From the NCBI GenBank assembly GCA_029226085.1, contig JAQXXN010000043.1, positions 1-44,263 on the forward strand: a DNA stretch of 44,263 nucleotides. Reading direction: 5' to 3'. Below are positions 7,787 to 15,074 of this stretch, in pieces (the stretch's first letter is position 1; every line of letters starts with the position of its first letter). Below the pieces are notes generated by a model, which was given only the letters and a program-made list of their open reading frames with translations, searched no databases and was not told the origin of the DNA. The translations under genes and the position numbers were made by a program. This stretch comes from Thermoflexaceae bacterium. GTDB taxonomy: Bacteria; Bacillota; Clostridia; Lachnospirales; Lachnospiraceae.

Positions 7787-8541
7787 TGATTTACCTCATT
7801 TATAAGATTATTTATTACCACATCTGCCACTTTGCCGCTGGTATCCAGAATAACTTCATAACCATTATCATTTTGACCGCCATACTGCATTCTATCCTGG
7901 CCCATGGGGTCTAAACACAGAATCAAATCTGTTTTATCATTAATATAACTGTCTTTTATAATGTATATAAATGTAATCTGTACCTCTTGACCCGGTTCCA
8001 TTATGACATGATAATAATCCCGCTTGCCAATCTTATCCTGATTTCTGTCTGTCATATATATATCCACCTCATCCAGAAGAGTGGTTTCCTGCATTATTTT
8101 TAATTGATGATTATTCACAGTAACTTCTTTTTCAACAGAAAAATTATTTTTCATCATAACCTCAATAAAAACAAATGAATAATCTCCTGTCAGTCTTTTG
8201 CCCTCCAGCTCAATTCCTTCTTCACGTGGATTTGCCATTTGTGGCAAATCACATTCCTTGGCTAATCTTACCGATTTTACTTCAAATTCATAATCCGATA
8301 TGAACACATGATAGTAATCTTCATCGTTAATTTCTGGTACCGGATTATTATTTTCTTCACCGGTTTCTTTTTCCGTCTCTCCATTTTCTATAACCGAATC
8401 AGTTGTCTTAATAGTATCTGTTTTTTCAATCATATTTTCTCTTACCGGATTATTTTTCTTAATGAGTGCAAGAGCAACCACAACAGCTACAAGAAAAAAC
8501 AGTATTATATTTAGAAAAATATTAGAACGACTTCCCTTCAA
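7783..8541 (-). CDS. membrane-anchored extracytoplasmic protein, first gene of operon A
   Basis: The frame is open from 8655, but the upstream 38 codons lie in the duplicated promoter segment. The best start is TTG 8541, with GGGGAGG about 8 bases before it, giving 252 residues. One membrane helix (IFLNIILFFLVAVVVALALI) is followed by an acidic Glu/Thr/Asn-rich linker of about 45 residues and an external domain (YEFEVKSVRLAKE, then SFVFIEVMMKNN) built like that of the protein at 4876-5436. The family is not certain (DUF4352/DUF5027-like). Confidence 0.65.
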   Translation of the reverse strand: MKGSRSNIFLNIILFFLVAVVVALALIKKNNPVRENMIEKTDTIKTTDSVIENGETEKETGEENNNPVPEINDEDYYHVFISDYEFEVKSVRLAKECDLPQMANPREEGIELEGKRLTGDYSFVFIEVMMKNNFSVEKEVTVNNHQLKIMQETTLLDEVDIYMTDRNQDKIGKRDYYHVIMEPGQEVQITFIYIIKDSYINDKTDLILCLDPMGQDRMQYGGQNDNGYEVILDTSGKVADVVINNLINEVNQ

Positions 8542-8574
8542 ATTTATTCCTCCCCGTAATTTTTGTATGGCATT

Positions 8575-8632
8575 ATCATAGCTATTTTCCACTACCTTTT
8601 CCATTAAAAATCGGAAACTTTCCAAATTCCAC
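8575..8632 (-). promoter_or_regulatory. operon A promoter with 32-bp box, copy B
   Basis: The box lies at 8632-8601 on the minus strand, followed after exactly 20 bases by TATGAT at 8580-8575. The leader to the TTG start at 8541 is short. The -35 position (TGGAAA) is weak. The box is inside the 216-bp repeat shared with 12223-12438, so operons A and B have essentially the same promoter upstream of the -10 region. Confidence 0.6.
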
Positions 8633-8908
8633 GAATTTATAAGTAACATATTCACTGCAATGCCAATAAAAATACCTGCTTACCATTTTCTGATAAACAG
8701 GTACTCCATTCTTACTCTCTAAATCCTTATTCTTCTTTAATTTTTTATCCCTCAATCATCTTATACAGCACCGCATTATTATGAGTCATCGGTGCATTAT
8801 GTGCAAAAAACACCGGCTTCTTTTGATTTAACAGCCTGCATGGCTCTGTTAATATCTAACTTATCCGTCTGCAATCCACATTACATGCTCCTCCGATTTA
8901 TATAAAAA
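8600..8908 (-). repeat. rearrangement scar: duplicated AstE-gene end, terminator and promoter fused to methyltransferase start
   Basis: 8600-8815 matches 12223-12438 with two mismatches. 8812-8834 then matches 12557-12579, 8828-8870 matches 12675-12717 (one mismatch), and 8863-8900 matches 4163-4200 exactly. The four pieces meet at the shared strings ACCG, TTAACAG and ATCCGTCT. The result is a non-coding mosaic of the 3' part of the deacylase gene (12368-13294) and the ribosome binding site plus first six codons of the methyltransferase gene (3309-4181), whose frame ends at once in TAA. No functional gene remains; only the terminator and the promoter are likely active. Confidence 0.9.
8673..8703 (-). 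terminator. rho-independent terminator, duplicated copy
   Basis: A 13-bp stem with two G.U pairs (TACCTGTTTATCA against TGGTAAGCAGGTA), loop GAAAA, then TTTTTATT on the minus strand. It is identical to the terminator at 12296-12326. Here it would block read-through from operon B into operon A. Confidence 0.8.
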
Positions 8909-8918
8909 TGTTAAGTAG

Positions 8919-9824
8919 TCAATAATAACATAAATTAATAAAATACAAAATCAGGATATGTACCGGATAGATAATATAAAAGAATTTCCGAAATCCTTTT
9001 CCATATTTCTTATTATAAAAAAATAAAGGAATTACTGCAAAAATCATCATCCACTGGCAATCTTGCAACAGATTAACCGTTTCTATTTTAGAAACATTCA
9101 GATTTAATATTTCACCGCCAATAAATTCATAGATACGGGATAGCCAGTTTAGCTGATAATATCTTAATCTGCCTCCGATTCTGGCAAGTAATGTATACTC
9201 CTTTACAGCAAAAAACACAATACAATATAAAACATAATTTCTTAACACCTTACGGTCAGAATAATAAAACACAAGAAACAGTGCTATCCATAAGACCGAG
9301 CTAAATGTAATACTGCTTAATGGTCCGGTAATCCACAGTTCATATCCCCAATTTCCATCCCATGCAATAATACATTTTGCAAGAAACATCATAATCAGCT
9401 GGTAAACACAATATATTGCTAATTTTCCCTTCCATCCTTCTTCCCTGTTTCTTACCATCTCAATAATACTAATTAGCAGTGCTCCCTGAAACAATAGTCC
9501 CGTAACATTAAGTCCCATCTCTGTTTCATGCATTTCCCCAGTCATGCAAAAAACGCCAAGAACGGCTATGTAAAAAATAAATGTTGTCATTAATGAAAAT
9601 AAAAATAACCGTGTTAAATACCTTTTCCGATTCGTAGTATATCGGACAGCCTGCGTTATACAGAATATAAAAATCGGTGCTGATATTCTTCCCAGCCACC
9701 GGAACCATATCGGGGCGTCCGGAATGAATTTTCCAATGTGATCCACAATCATCAAAACAACTGCAAGAATTTTTAATGCTGTTACTGACATAGTTCTATC
9801 TCGATTGAGCCATTTCAAAGCCAA
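8919..9824 (-). CDS. TraX-family membrane protein (acyltransferase-like)
   Basis: About 301 residues with eight or more hydrophobic helices. The N-terminal TALKILAVVLMIVDHIGKF motif, the WLGRISAPIFIFCI segment and the C-terminal YIIYPVHILILYF are the hallmarks of the TraX family, named for the F-pilin acetylase and related to membrane acyltransferases. In Firmicutes these proteins are common and of unknown substrate. The start is unclear: TTG 9824 lacks a ribosome binding site, while an in-frame CTG at 9845 has AAAGGAG 5 bases before it; ATG 9791 is a third choice. It is the last gene of operon B, about 30-50 bases after the lipoprotein gene. Its stop codon abuts the scar and I see no terminator of its own. 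Confidence 0.85.
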   Translation of the reverse strand: MALKWLNRDRTMSVTALKILAVVLMIVDHIGKFIPDAPIWFRWLGRISAPIFIFCITQAVRYTTNRKRYLTRLFLFSLMTTFIFYIAVLGVFCMTGEMHETEMGLNVTGLLFQGALLISIIEMVRNREEGWKGKLAIYCVYQLIMMFLAKCIIAWDGNWGYELWITGPLSSITFSSVLWIALFLVFYYSDRKVLRNYVLYCIVFFAVKEYTLLARIGGRLRYYQLNWLSRIYEFIGGEILNLNVSKIETVNLLQDCQWMMIFAVIPLFFYNKKYGKGFRKFFYIIYPVHILILYFINLCYY

Positions 9825-9873
9825 CGGCTTTGCCTGTAAACTCAGATATTCTCCTTTCGATTTTCAATATTCA

Positions 9874-10659
9874 TTACTCACCAGCCAGCTGTTCCTTTAT
9901 TTCTTCTAATGACAACGGCTTAATCAACTCATAAAATTGCTTGTCATTTTCCGGAAGATATCTTTCATACAGCCCTTCTTCATTCAATCTGAACTTTCCC
10001 ACATATGGTGCCAGTATACGGTAAAATTCTCCTTCAACTTCGGCATATTCCCATGATGCATCTTTCGACTGGACAAATAGCACATACTCCTCCCCAATCT
10101 GTACAAGAGGTTCGCCGAACGAATATATCATATACGTTTTTTCTGCCTCATCCTCATATTCTGCATACGAATTGCCATAAACTTCTCTATAAGTTTTTAA
10201 TCTTACATATCCCTGACAGTCATACATGGTAACAATTGTTTCTTCCTTAATTTCTCCACCCCACAGTACCTCTTCTACTGCAAAGGAATAAAACGTTTTC
10301 CCGCTGGAACCAGTATCCGAATATGTCAAATCTATTATTTTTCCCCTCACAACGCATATCGAATCGGAACATAAATCTTCAACTGTATCATAGCTTTTTC
10401 CAAAATCCCCCGTCATCCGTACCGGTATCAGATTAGGATTTTCTGCAAGCTCCTTGAAAGAATTTCCAATTACGGTTGTACAGTCCTTATATTCGTTGAT
10501 ATCCTTCTTTGTCGTTGTCTCTATTACAACTTCGTCAGTTGTTTCCGTAACATTTTCTGTTATTGCTGCGCTCGTTTCACCATTGCCATTTCCAGCATTT
10601 TTCTGGCATGCAGTTAAAAACATGCTAATTAACAATAGTAAGATTACTTTTTTCAACAT
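9874..10659 (-). CDS. lipoprotein, paralog of the next upstream gene product
   Basis: A 261-residue protein with a lipoprotein signal (LLLLISMFLTAC; acylated Cys 18), a Thr/Glu-rich linker and a domain of about 200 residues. It aligns along its length with the protein at 10673-11437: both contain YKDCT, a GK/GT-(I)-DLTYSD-type strand, FAV(E/D)EVL, EVYGN or EIYGN, a GEPL(V/I)Q segment, YVLF or FVLF, and a (K/Y)-R-L-N-(E/N)-EG-Y/L-YERY-P element. The pair therefore arose by tandem duplication. The function is unknown; the domain recalls secreted proteins often found beside matrixins. It is third in operon B, 13 bases after its paralog. Confidence 0.75.
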   Translation of the reverse strand: MLKKVILLLLISMFLTACQKNAGNGNGETSAAITENVTETTDEVVIETTTKKDINEYKDCTTVIGNSFKELAENPNLIPVRMTGDFGKSYDTVEDLCSDSICVVRGKIIDLTYSDTGSSGKTFYSFAVEEVLWGGEIKEETIVTMYDCQGYVRLKTYREVYGNSYAEYEDEAEKTYMIYSFGEPLVQIGEEYVLFVQSKDASWEYAEVEGEFYRILAPYVGKFRLNEEGLYERYLPENDKQFYELIKPLSLEEIKEQLAGE

Positions 10660-10672
10660 ATCCTTCTCTCGC

Positions 10673-11437
10673 TTACTTTAATTGATTATTTTCTATTAAC
10701 CTGACAGCTTCTCTTATCTCATCTAATGTCATTGGTGATTCAATTTCTACACCGTTTCTTGTGTTACCATTTGTAATTGCATATGTATCATTGCGTGGTG
10801 AATATCTTTCGTAATATCCCTCATTATTTAATTTATACCTACCCATGTATGTTCCGATTGGTATATAGTACGATCCTATAATTGTTTCATTTTCTTGCTG
10901 AGGGCTTAAAAACAATACAAATTTCTCTCCCGTTTGTATGAGTGGTTCTCCATCAAATGCATATACAAAATACATGGCATCTGCATTAGACAAATCAAAT
11001 TTAGGGAAATGATCATTCCCATAAATTTCTACATATTGGCTAATCCTGCAAAATCCTTGAAATGCAGCTACAGTTATAAGACTATTTTTTTCAATTTTGC
11101 TACCTTTTAATACTTCATCAACTGCAAACGTACAATATGTAGCCGCAGAAGCATTTTCATCAGAATATGTTATTTCAATTACTGTCCCTTCAACAATATT
11201 CTCCGCATCTGGATATAAATCCGATATATTCTTATAAATATGAGAAAAACAAGCATCCATTTTTACCTGACTATAACTTGCATTATCTGATATTTCAATA
11301 CAATTTGTTATTTCTGCTGTACAATCTTTATAATTACCGACATAAATAGCTGCATCTGTATTGGAGGCAACTACATTCTTATTATTACATCCTGATAATA
11401 ATATTGTAAACATAAATAATATAATAATTATTTTCAT
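10673..11437 (-). CDS. lipoprotein, paralog of the next downstream gene product
   Basis: The start is ATG 11437, with GGAGG 9 bases upstream; the frame opens at a TTG at 11443. The 254-residue protein has a lipobox ILLSGC (Cys near residue 17), so it is anchored to the outer face of the membrane. It shares the YKDCT, TYSD, FAVDEVLKG, EIYGN, GEPLIQ and EGYYERYSP elements with its paralog at 9874-10659. It overlaps the stop of the metalloprotease gene by the ribosome binding site, so the two are co-translated. It could be an inhibitor, substrate or partner of the protease; there is no direct evidence for any of these. Confidence 0.75.
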   Translation of the reverse strand: MKIIIILFMFTILLSGCNNKNVVASNTDAAIYVGNYKDCTAEITNCIEISDNASYSQVKMDACFSHIYKNISDLYPDAENIVEGTVIEITYSDENASAATYCTFAVDEVLKGSKIEKNSLITVAAFQGFCRISQYVEIYGNDHFPKFDLSNADAMYFVYAFDGEPLIQTGEKFVLFLSPQQENETIIGSYYIPIGTYMGRYKLNNEGYYERYSPRNDTYAITNGNTRNGVEIESPMTLDEIREAVRLIENNQLK

Positions 11438-11439
11438 TG

Positions 11440-12063
11440 TCAATTACCTCCATATAATGAATTTATATCTCGTAAGTCATTCGAACTGCATTTATCATCA
11501 TAAAATAATTCCGTTTCTCTTCTCATAATACTTATACTTGAGTCACTTGAATGAACCAATCCCATGGCATGACCGATTTCATGTGCAATTACTGCTTTTT
11601 GGACATCAAAGCTTCTCTCCTCCATATTAAAGAAATTATTACTTTGAAGCTTGATATTGGTCCAGTCCCAATTTTCTGCATTACTCACTCCTACTCCCAC
11701 TGCTATACTAGGAGAAATTTGCCGTTCTGGATTGACATAATATTCCGTCCAACCCTCTAACGTAGAATATGCTCCACTATAATCAACATAAAAATCAAAA
11801 ACACTCTGAGATTTTATTGTTGTCAATCTGGTCGATATAGGTGTTGTTATGGATGTATACGTCCAATCATCCCATGCTTCTTCTATTTTAGCCGTCACAT
11901 TAGAATTACATGTCGAATCAATATAATAATACCGTCTATTATTTCCATAGTCTCCCACTCCACCATTCAGCTTATATAAACCTTTAGCTGCATATATTGG
12001 GACAGTTATTACAAATAGCAAGAATATCATTAATACTGCTAAAACAATACTTTTTTTACTCAT
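11440..12063 (-). CDS. secreted matrixin-type zinc metalloprotease
   Basis: The start is ATG 12063, with AAAGGA 8 bases upstream. The 207-residue protein has a signal peptide in residues 1-25 (cleavage near YAA-KG). The zinc-binding motif HEIGHAMGLVH has ligands His161, His165 and His171 and catalytic Glu162. SIMRRE follows, where Met180 is the Met-turn of metzincins. The region before the motif (DWTNIKLQSNNFF) matches the compact bacterial matrixin (peptidase M10-like) layout without a long propeptide. The enzyme should act outside the cell. It is first in operon B, downstream of promoter box copy C with a leader of about 130 bases, and is followed by two lipoprotein genes and a TraX-like gene. 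Confidence 0.9.
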   Translation of the reverse strand: MSKKSIVLAVLMIFLLFVITVPIYAAKGLYKLNGGVGDYGNNRRYYYIDSTCNSNVTAKIEEAWDDWTYTSITTPISTRLTTIKSQSVFDFYVDYSGAYSTLEGWTEYYVNPERQISPSIAVGVGVSNAENWDWTNIKLQSNNFFNMEERSFDVQKAVIAHEIGHAMGLVHSSDSSISIMRRETELFYDDKCSSNDLRDINSLYGGN

Positions 12064-12197
12064 ATATACATTCCTTTCCCCAAAACACATAACATTAATA
12101 AGAAACTCTTAACATTATATCCACAATCCTTCATTTGTCTTTTATTACATATTCCTCCTTCACAACGTATTTCTGTAGAAGCTTCTAATATGTGATA

Positions 12198-12255
12198 AAT
12201 ATAACTTAATTCATTAAAATCATCCATTAAAAATCGGAAACTTTCCAAATTCCAC
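12198..12255 (-). promoter_or_regulatory. operon B promoter with 32-bp box, copy C
   Basis: The box lies at 12255-12224 on the minus strand and is followed after exactly 20 bases by TATATT at 12203-12198. It is identical to copy B because both lie in the same duplicated segment, and the similarity stops right after the box. The region 12064-12197 is the mRNA leader; I see no gene in it. The open frame at 12060-12278 shares its first residues with the frame upstream of 8541 only because of the repeat. Confidence 0.6.
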
Positions 12256-12295
12256 GAATTTATAAGTAACATATTCACTGCAATGCCAATAAAAA

Positions 12296-12326
12296 TACCT
12301 GCTTACCATTTTCTGATAAACAGGTA
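12296..12326 (-). terminator. terminator of the ATP-grasp/deacylase operon
   Basis: A 13-bp stem with loop GAAAA and a TTTTTATT tail on the minus strand, 42 bases after the stop of the deacylase gene (12368). This is the original of the copy at 8673-8703. Confidence 0.9.
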
Positions 12327-12367
12327 CTCCATTCTTACTCGCTAAATCCTTATTCTTCTTTAATTTT

Positions 12368-13294
12368 TTATCCCTCAATCATCTTATACAGCACCGTATT
12401 ATTATGAGTCATCGGTGCATTATGTGCAAAAAACACCGTTCCGTCACAAGGCGCCAGCACCTTTTCCTTAACATAGCCTTCATACGGGTCAATGATATAG
12501 GCAAGAAGTTCTCCCTTCTTCACATCCTTATTAACCTCTGTCATGCTTTCAAAAATACCGGCTTCTTTTGATTTAACAGGAATCATTGCATTCTCATTAA
12601 TAACCCTTGAGACATATCCGTCATGTCCCTTATATTCAAGAATCCCTTCCTTATCCAGAAAATTAAACACTGCCTTAACAGCCTGCATGGCGCTGTTAAT
12701 ATCTAACTTATCCGTCTCACTGGTATAAATGGAAAAGGACTGTCCGTTCCATATCTGCCAGTTATAATTAAGAGTGGTCGTATCATATGGTTTCGGATTC
12801 CGGATTACCACATAAGGCAGACCGAATTCCTTTGCCATGTCTTCCTTTTCATAACCGGTACGCATCATTCTTACGTGCGGAATAAATTCACCCGGCATGT
12901 AAAAGCTTGCAAACTGAATTCCGATTTCATAATCCTGTATTGCATTAAAGAGACCTGCTGCTATCTGCTGTGTGGTTTCTCCCAGATTATATCCCGGGAA
13001 CATTCTGTTAATATCCGTATTATCCGTTGGATAAAAACGTTTATTAATGTTGATGGAATATGTATTGACACAGGGAACCACCATGATTGATTTTCCCTCC
13101 CGGATTTTCCCCTCTTTTTCCATCTCCTTTAGTATTTTGACCAGCTGTGCGCAGGCATACAGCTGCTGTACCTCATTACCACGGATGGCACCAACCACAC
13201 AGGCTGATTTTTCACCTTTTCCAAAAAGATATCCCTTAATTCGTAAATTATCCCTGTATATGGAACTTAATTCATATAATACTTTTTTTCTCAT
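12368..13294 (-). CDS. succinylglutamate desuccinylase/aspartoacylase (AstE/AspA) family protein, second paralog
   Basis: The start is ATG 13294, with AGGTGG 5 bases upstream, giving 308 residues; the frame opens at GTG 13303. It belongs to the M14-like zinc deacylase family, with an N-terminal GAIRGNEVQQLY element (homologous to the zinc-binding H/GxxE region), NINRMFPG, and a C-terminal beta-barrel lobe (VNKDVKKGELLAYIIDPYEG). In typical family members the motif is GxHGxE; here it reads AIRGNE, so the first zinc-binding histidine is replaced by arginine, unlike the neighbouring paralog, which keeps GTHGDE. This copy may be inactive or regulatory. It is the last gene of the ATP-grasp operon. 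Part of its 3' end is copied at 8600-8870. Confidence 0.85.
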   Translation of the reverse strand: MRKKVLYELSSIYRDNLRIKGYLFGKGEKSACVVGAIRGNEVQQLYACAQLVKILKEMEKEGKIREGKSIMVVPCVNTYSININKRFYPTDNTDINRMFPGYNLGETTQQIAAGLFNAIQDYEIGIQFASFYMPGEFIPHVRMMRTGYEKEDMAKEFGLPYVVIRNPKPYDTTTLNYNWQIWNGQSFSIYTSETDKLDINSAMQAVKAVFNFLDKEGILEYKGHDGYVSRVINENAMIPVKSKEAGIFESMTEVNKDVKKGELLAYIIDPYEGYVKEKVLAPCDGTVFFAHNAPMTHNNTVLYKMIEG

Positions 13295-13303
13295 ATCTGC
13301 CAC

Positions 13304-14239
13304 CTACATTTCCAAAATTCTTGCAATCAGGGAGCCCCTGTTCACAACCGGATATTCCCTTAAGGTAAATACCAGTCCATCCACCGGTGAAAGAATGGCA
13401 TTCCGTATGGTTCCGTTCAGCGGGTCAATGATGTTGCCCACGAGCTCACCCTTCTTAATCATGTTGGAATGAGCAACCTCCGGCACAAATATTCCGGAAT
13501 CCGGTGCATTAATAAAACTAACCATGCCGTCCTTTGATACAATCGGTTTCTTCGGTTTTATAACCTTTCCGCTCCAGATTCCAAGCTTCTTCATCAGGAC
13601 AAACAGACCATCCACCAGCTGATCCCCATATTCCCTTGTAAGGCGCATACCGACTCCCTGCTCTACCACCAGCATTGGTGTTCCCGTACTGTTCAGTGAA
13701 TATGCAAGTGTGGCTTCCAGAACTGTTGCCGCACTGTGAACCCATATGTAATCTACATTCAGAAGCTTTGCATACGGCAAAAGCTTTCTTCTGTCTTTTT
13801 CATTAATACGAACCTGTGGAATTTCTTTCAGAAAAATATTGCTGGCATGGATATCCACACACATGTCCGAGCCCGATAAATCCTCAACGAGTCCTGCTGC
13901 CAGATATTCCGGCATGGCACCCGACTCCGTATTTCCCGGAAAGATACGGTTCATATCCAGGTCAAATCCCGGAACCCCCCTTGTAATGGAATCAATTCCA
14001 AGAGGATTCACGGCCGGATAAATATCCACAATTCCCGTCAGGTTCTCCATGTGTTCCTTAATTCTCCTCTGAAGCTCATAGCATACATACTGCCCTTCCA
14101 GCTCGTCCCCGTGTGTCCCCGTAACAATACTAATCCTCTTTTCATTCCCCTTAAGACCATCCTGTGGAATCAGCCTGTTCTTATAAATCTTTAGCTTCTC
14201 ATCGACCGGAAGCTCCACTTGTGTCACGACATTTACCAT
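13304..14239 (-). CDS. succinylglutamate desuccinylase/aspartoacylase (AstE/AspA) family protein, first paralog
   Basis: The start is taken at ATG 14239, 7 bases after AGGAAGG; this gives 311 residues, close to its paralog. It has the full family motifs: GTHGDELEG (zinc ligands His and Glu), DMNRIFPG with the conserved Asn-Arg, and VDIHAS with the third zinc ligand. A C-terminal lobe with HSNMIKKGELVGNIIDPLNG follows. Such enzymes remove acyl or aminoacyl groups from N-acyl amino acids. In this operon it could hydrolyse or edit the product of the ATP-grasp ligase. Confidence 0.88.
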   Translation of the reverse strand: MVNVVTQVELPVDEKLKIYKNRLIPQDGLKGNEKRISIVTGTHGDELEGQYVCYELQRRIKEHMENLTGIVDIYPAVNPLGIDSITRGVPGFDLDMNRIFPGNTESGAMPEYLAAGLVEDLSGSDMCVDIHASNIFLKEIPQVRINEKDRRKLLPYAKLLNVDYIWVHSAATVLEATLAYSLNSTGTPMLVVEQGVGMRLTREYGDQLVDGLFVLMKKLGIWSGKVIKPKKPIVSKDGMVSFINAPDSGIFVPEVAHSNMIKKGELVGNIIDPLNGTIRNAILSPVDGLVFTLREYPVVNRGSLIARILEM

Positions 14240-14291
14240 ATCCATACCTTCCTGTATCTTCTTATGATTTACAATAAATAATGGCAGAAGC

Positions 14292-15074
14292 TTACACAAC
14301 TTCCACCACTACATTAATTCTCTGTTCTTCCCTGGCATTTCCCTTGTAAATTCCCTTATTTACAATACAATCGCCATAATCCCTTCCGTGTGAAATCTTA
14401 ATATATTCGTCTGATACCAGAAGATTATTGGTGGCATCCAGTCCATACCAGAAGCCTTTGCAGAACACTTCCACCCATGCATGGGAAAACCCTTCACCGG
14501 TCATCATTCCCACAACATAGCGGCACGGAATTCCCGCAATTCTAAGAAGGGAAAGCAGAATATGTGCATAGTCCTGACATACACCGCCGCCCTTTTTCAT
14601 TGCCTCTTCTGCCGTTGTATGAATATCCGTCACACCCTTTTCATAGGCAAATTCCTCATGAAGCTTTCTCATGAAATTCACTGCACGTTCATAGGCCGAT
14701 GCGCTCTCAGACAAATCATGCTTCTCATAAAATGTCCTGATGGCATCTCCCGGAATGGTATATGGTGACTGGTTTCTCATGATGATATTCTGTGCATCAT
14801 CCGTACATTCATATATATCCACGCCGGATTCCGCCAGACCGGTAACCAGCACCCGAAAGCTCTCATGCGGTTTGATACAGCTTCCGATAAGCATTTTATT
14901 ACCAAACTGATCCTTTTCCTCTGACAAATACTCATAGGGTGATACCGCGATATCGAATTCCTTAATCTTCTGTCTGCAGTCCGTTCCCGGAATACATTTT
15001 AATGAAAAATAGTGTCCATTAATCGGTGAATCATACGTATACGTCATTTCATAACGGAATCGTAATAATTTCAT
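14292..15074 (-). CDS. transglutaminase-like protein
   Basis: A 260-residue protein with an N-terminal beta domain of the Bact_transglu_N type (FRYEMTYTYDSPI) and a papain-like transglutaminase core. GGGVCQDYAHILLSLLRIAGIPCRYV carries the catalytic Cys, SHAWVEVFCKGFWYGLDATN carries the His, and the final Asp is in the LDATN element. Proteins of this type are encoded with circularly permuted ATP-grasp and alpha-E proteins in many bacteria and are thought to act as peptidases or amidases on the ligase product. Start ATG 15074 overlaps the end of the alpha-E gene. Confidence 0.9.
   Translation of the reverse strand: MKLLRFRYEMTYTYDSPINGHYFSLKCIPGTDCRQKIKEFDIAVSPYEYLSEEKDQFGNKMLIGSCIKPHESFRVLVTGLAESGVDIYECTDDAQNIIMRNQSPYTIPGDAIRTFYEKHDLSESASAYERAVNFMRKLHEEFAYEKGVTDIHTTAEEAMKKGGGVCQDYAHILLSLLRIAGIPCRYVVGMMTGEGFSHAWVEVFCKGFWYGLDATNNLLVSDEYIKISHGRDYGDCIVNKGIYKGNAREEQRINVVVEVV

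Noticed and set aside
12060..12278. Open frame whose first 18 residues equal those of the frame upstream of 8541
   Set aside because: The identity comes from the duplicated terminator/promoter segment. The box and -10 lie inside the frame, and the real starts with ribosome binding sites are at 8541 and 12063.
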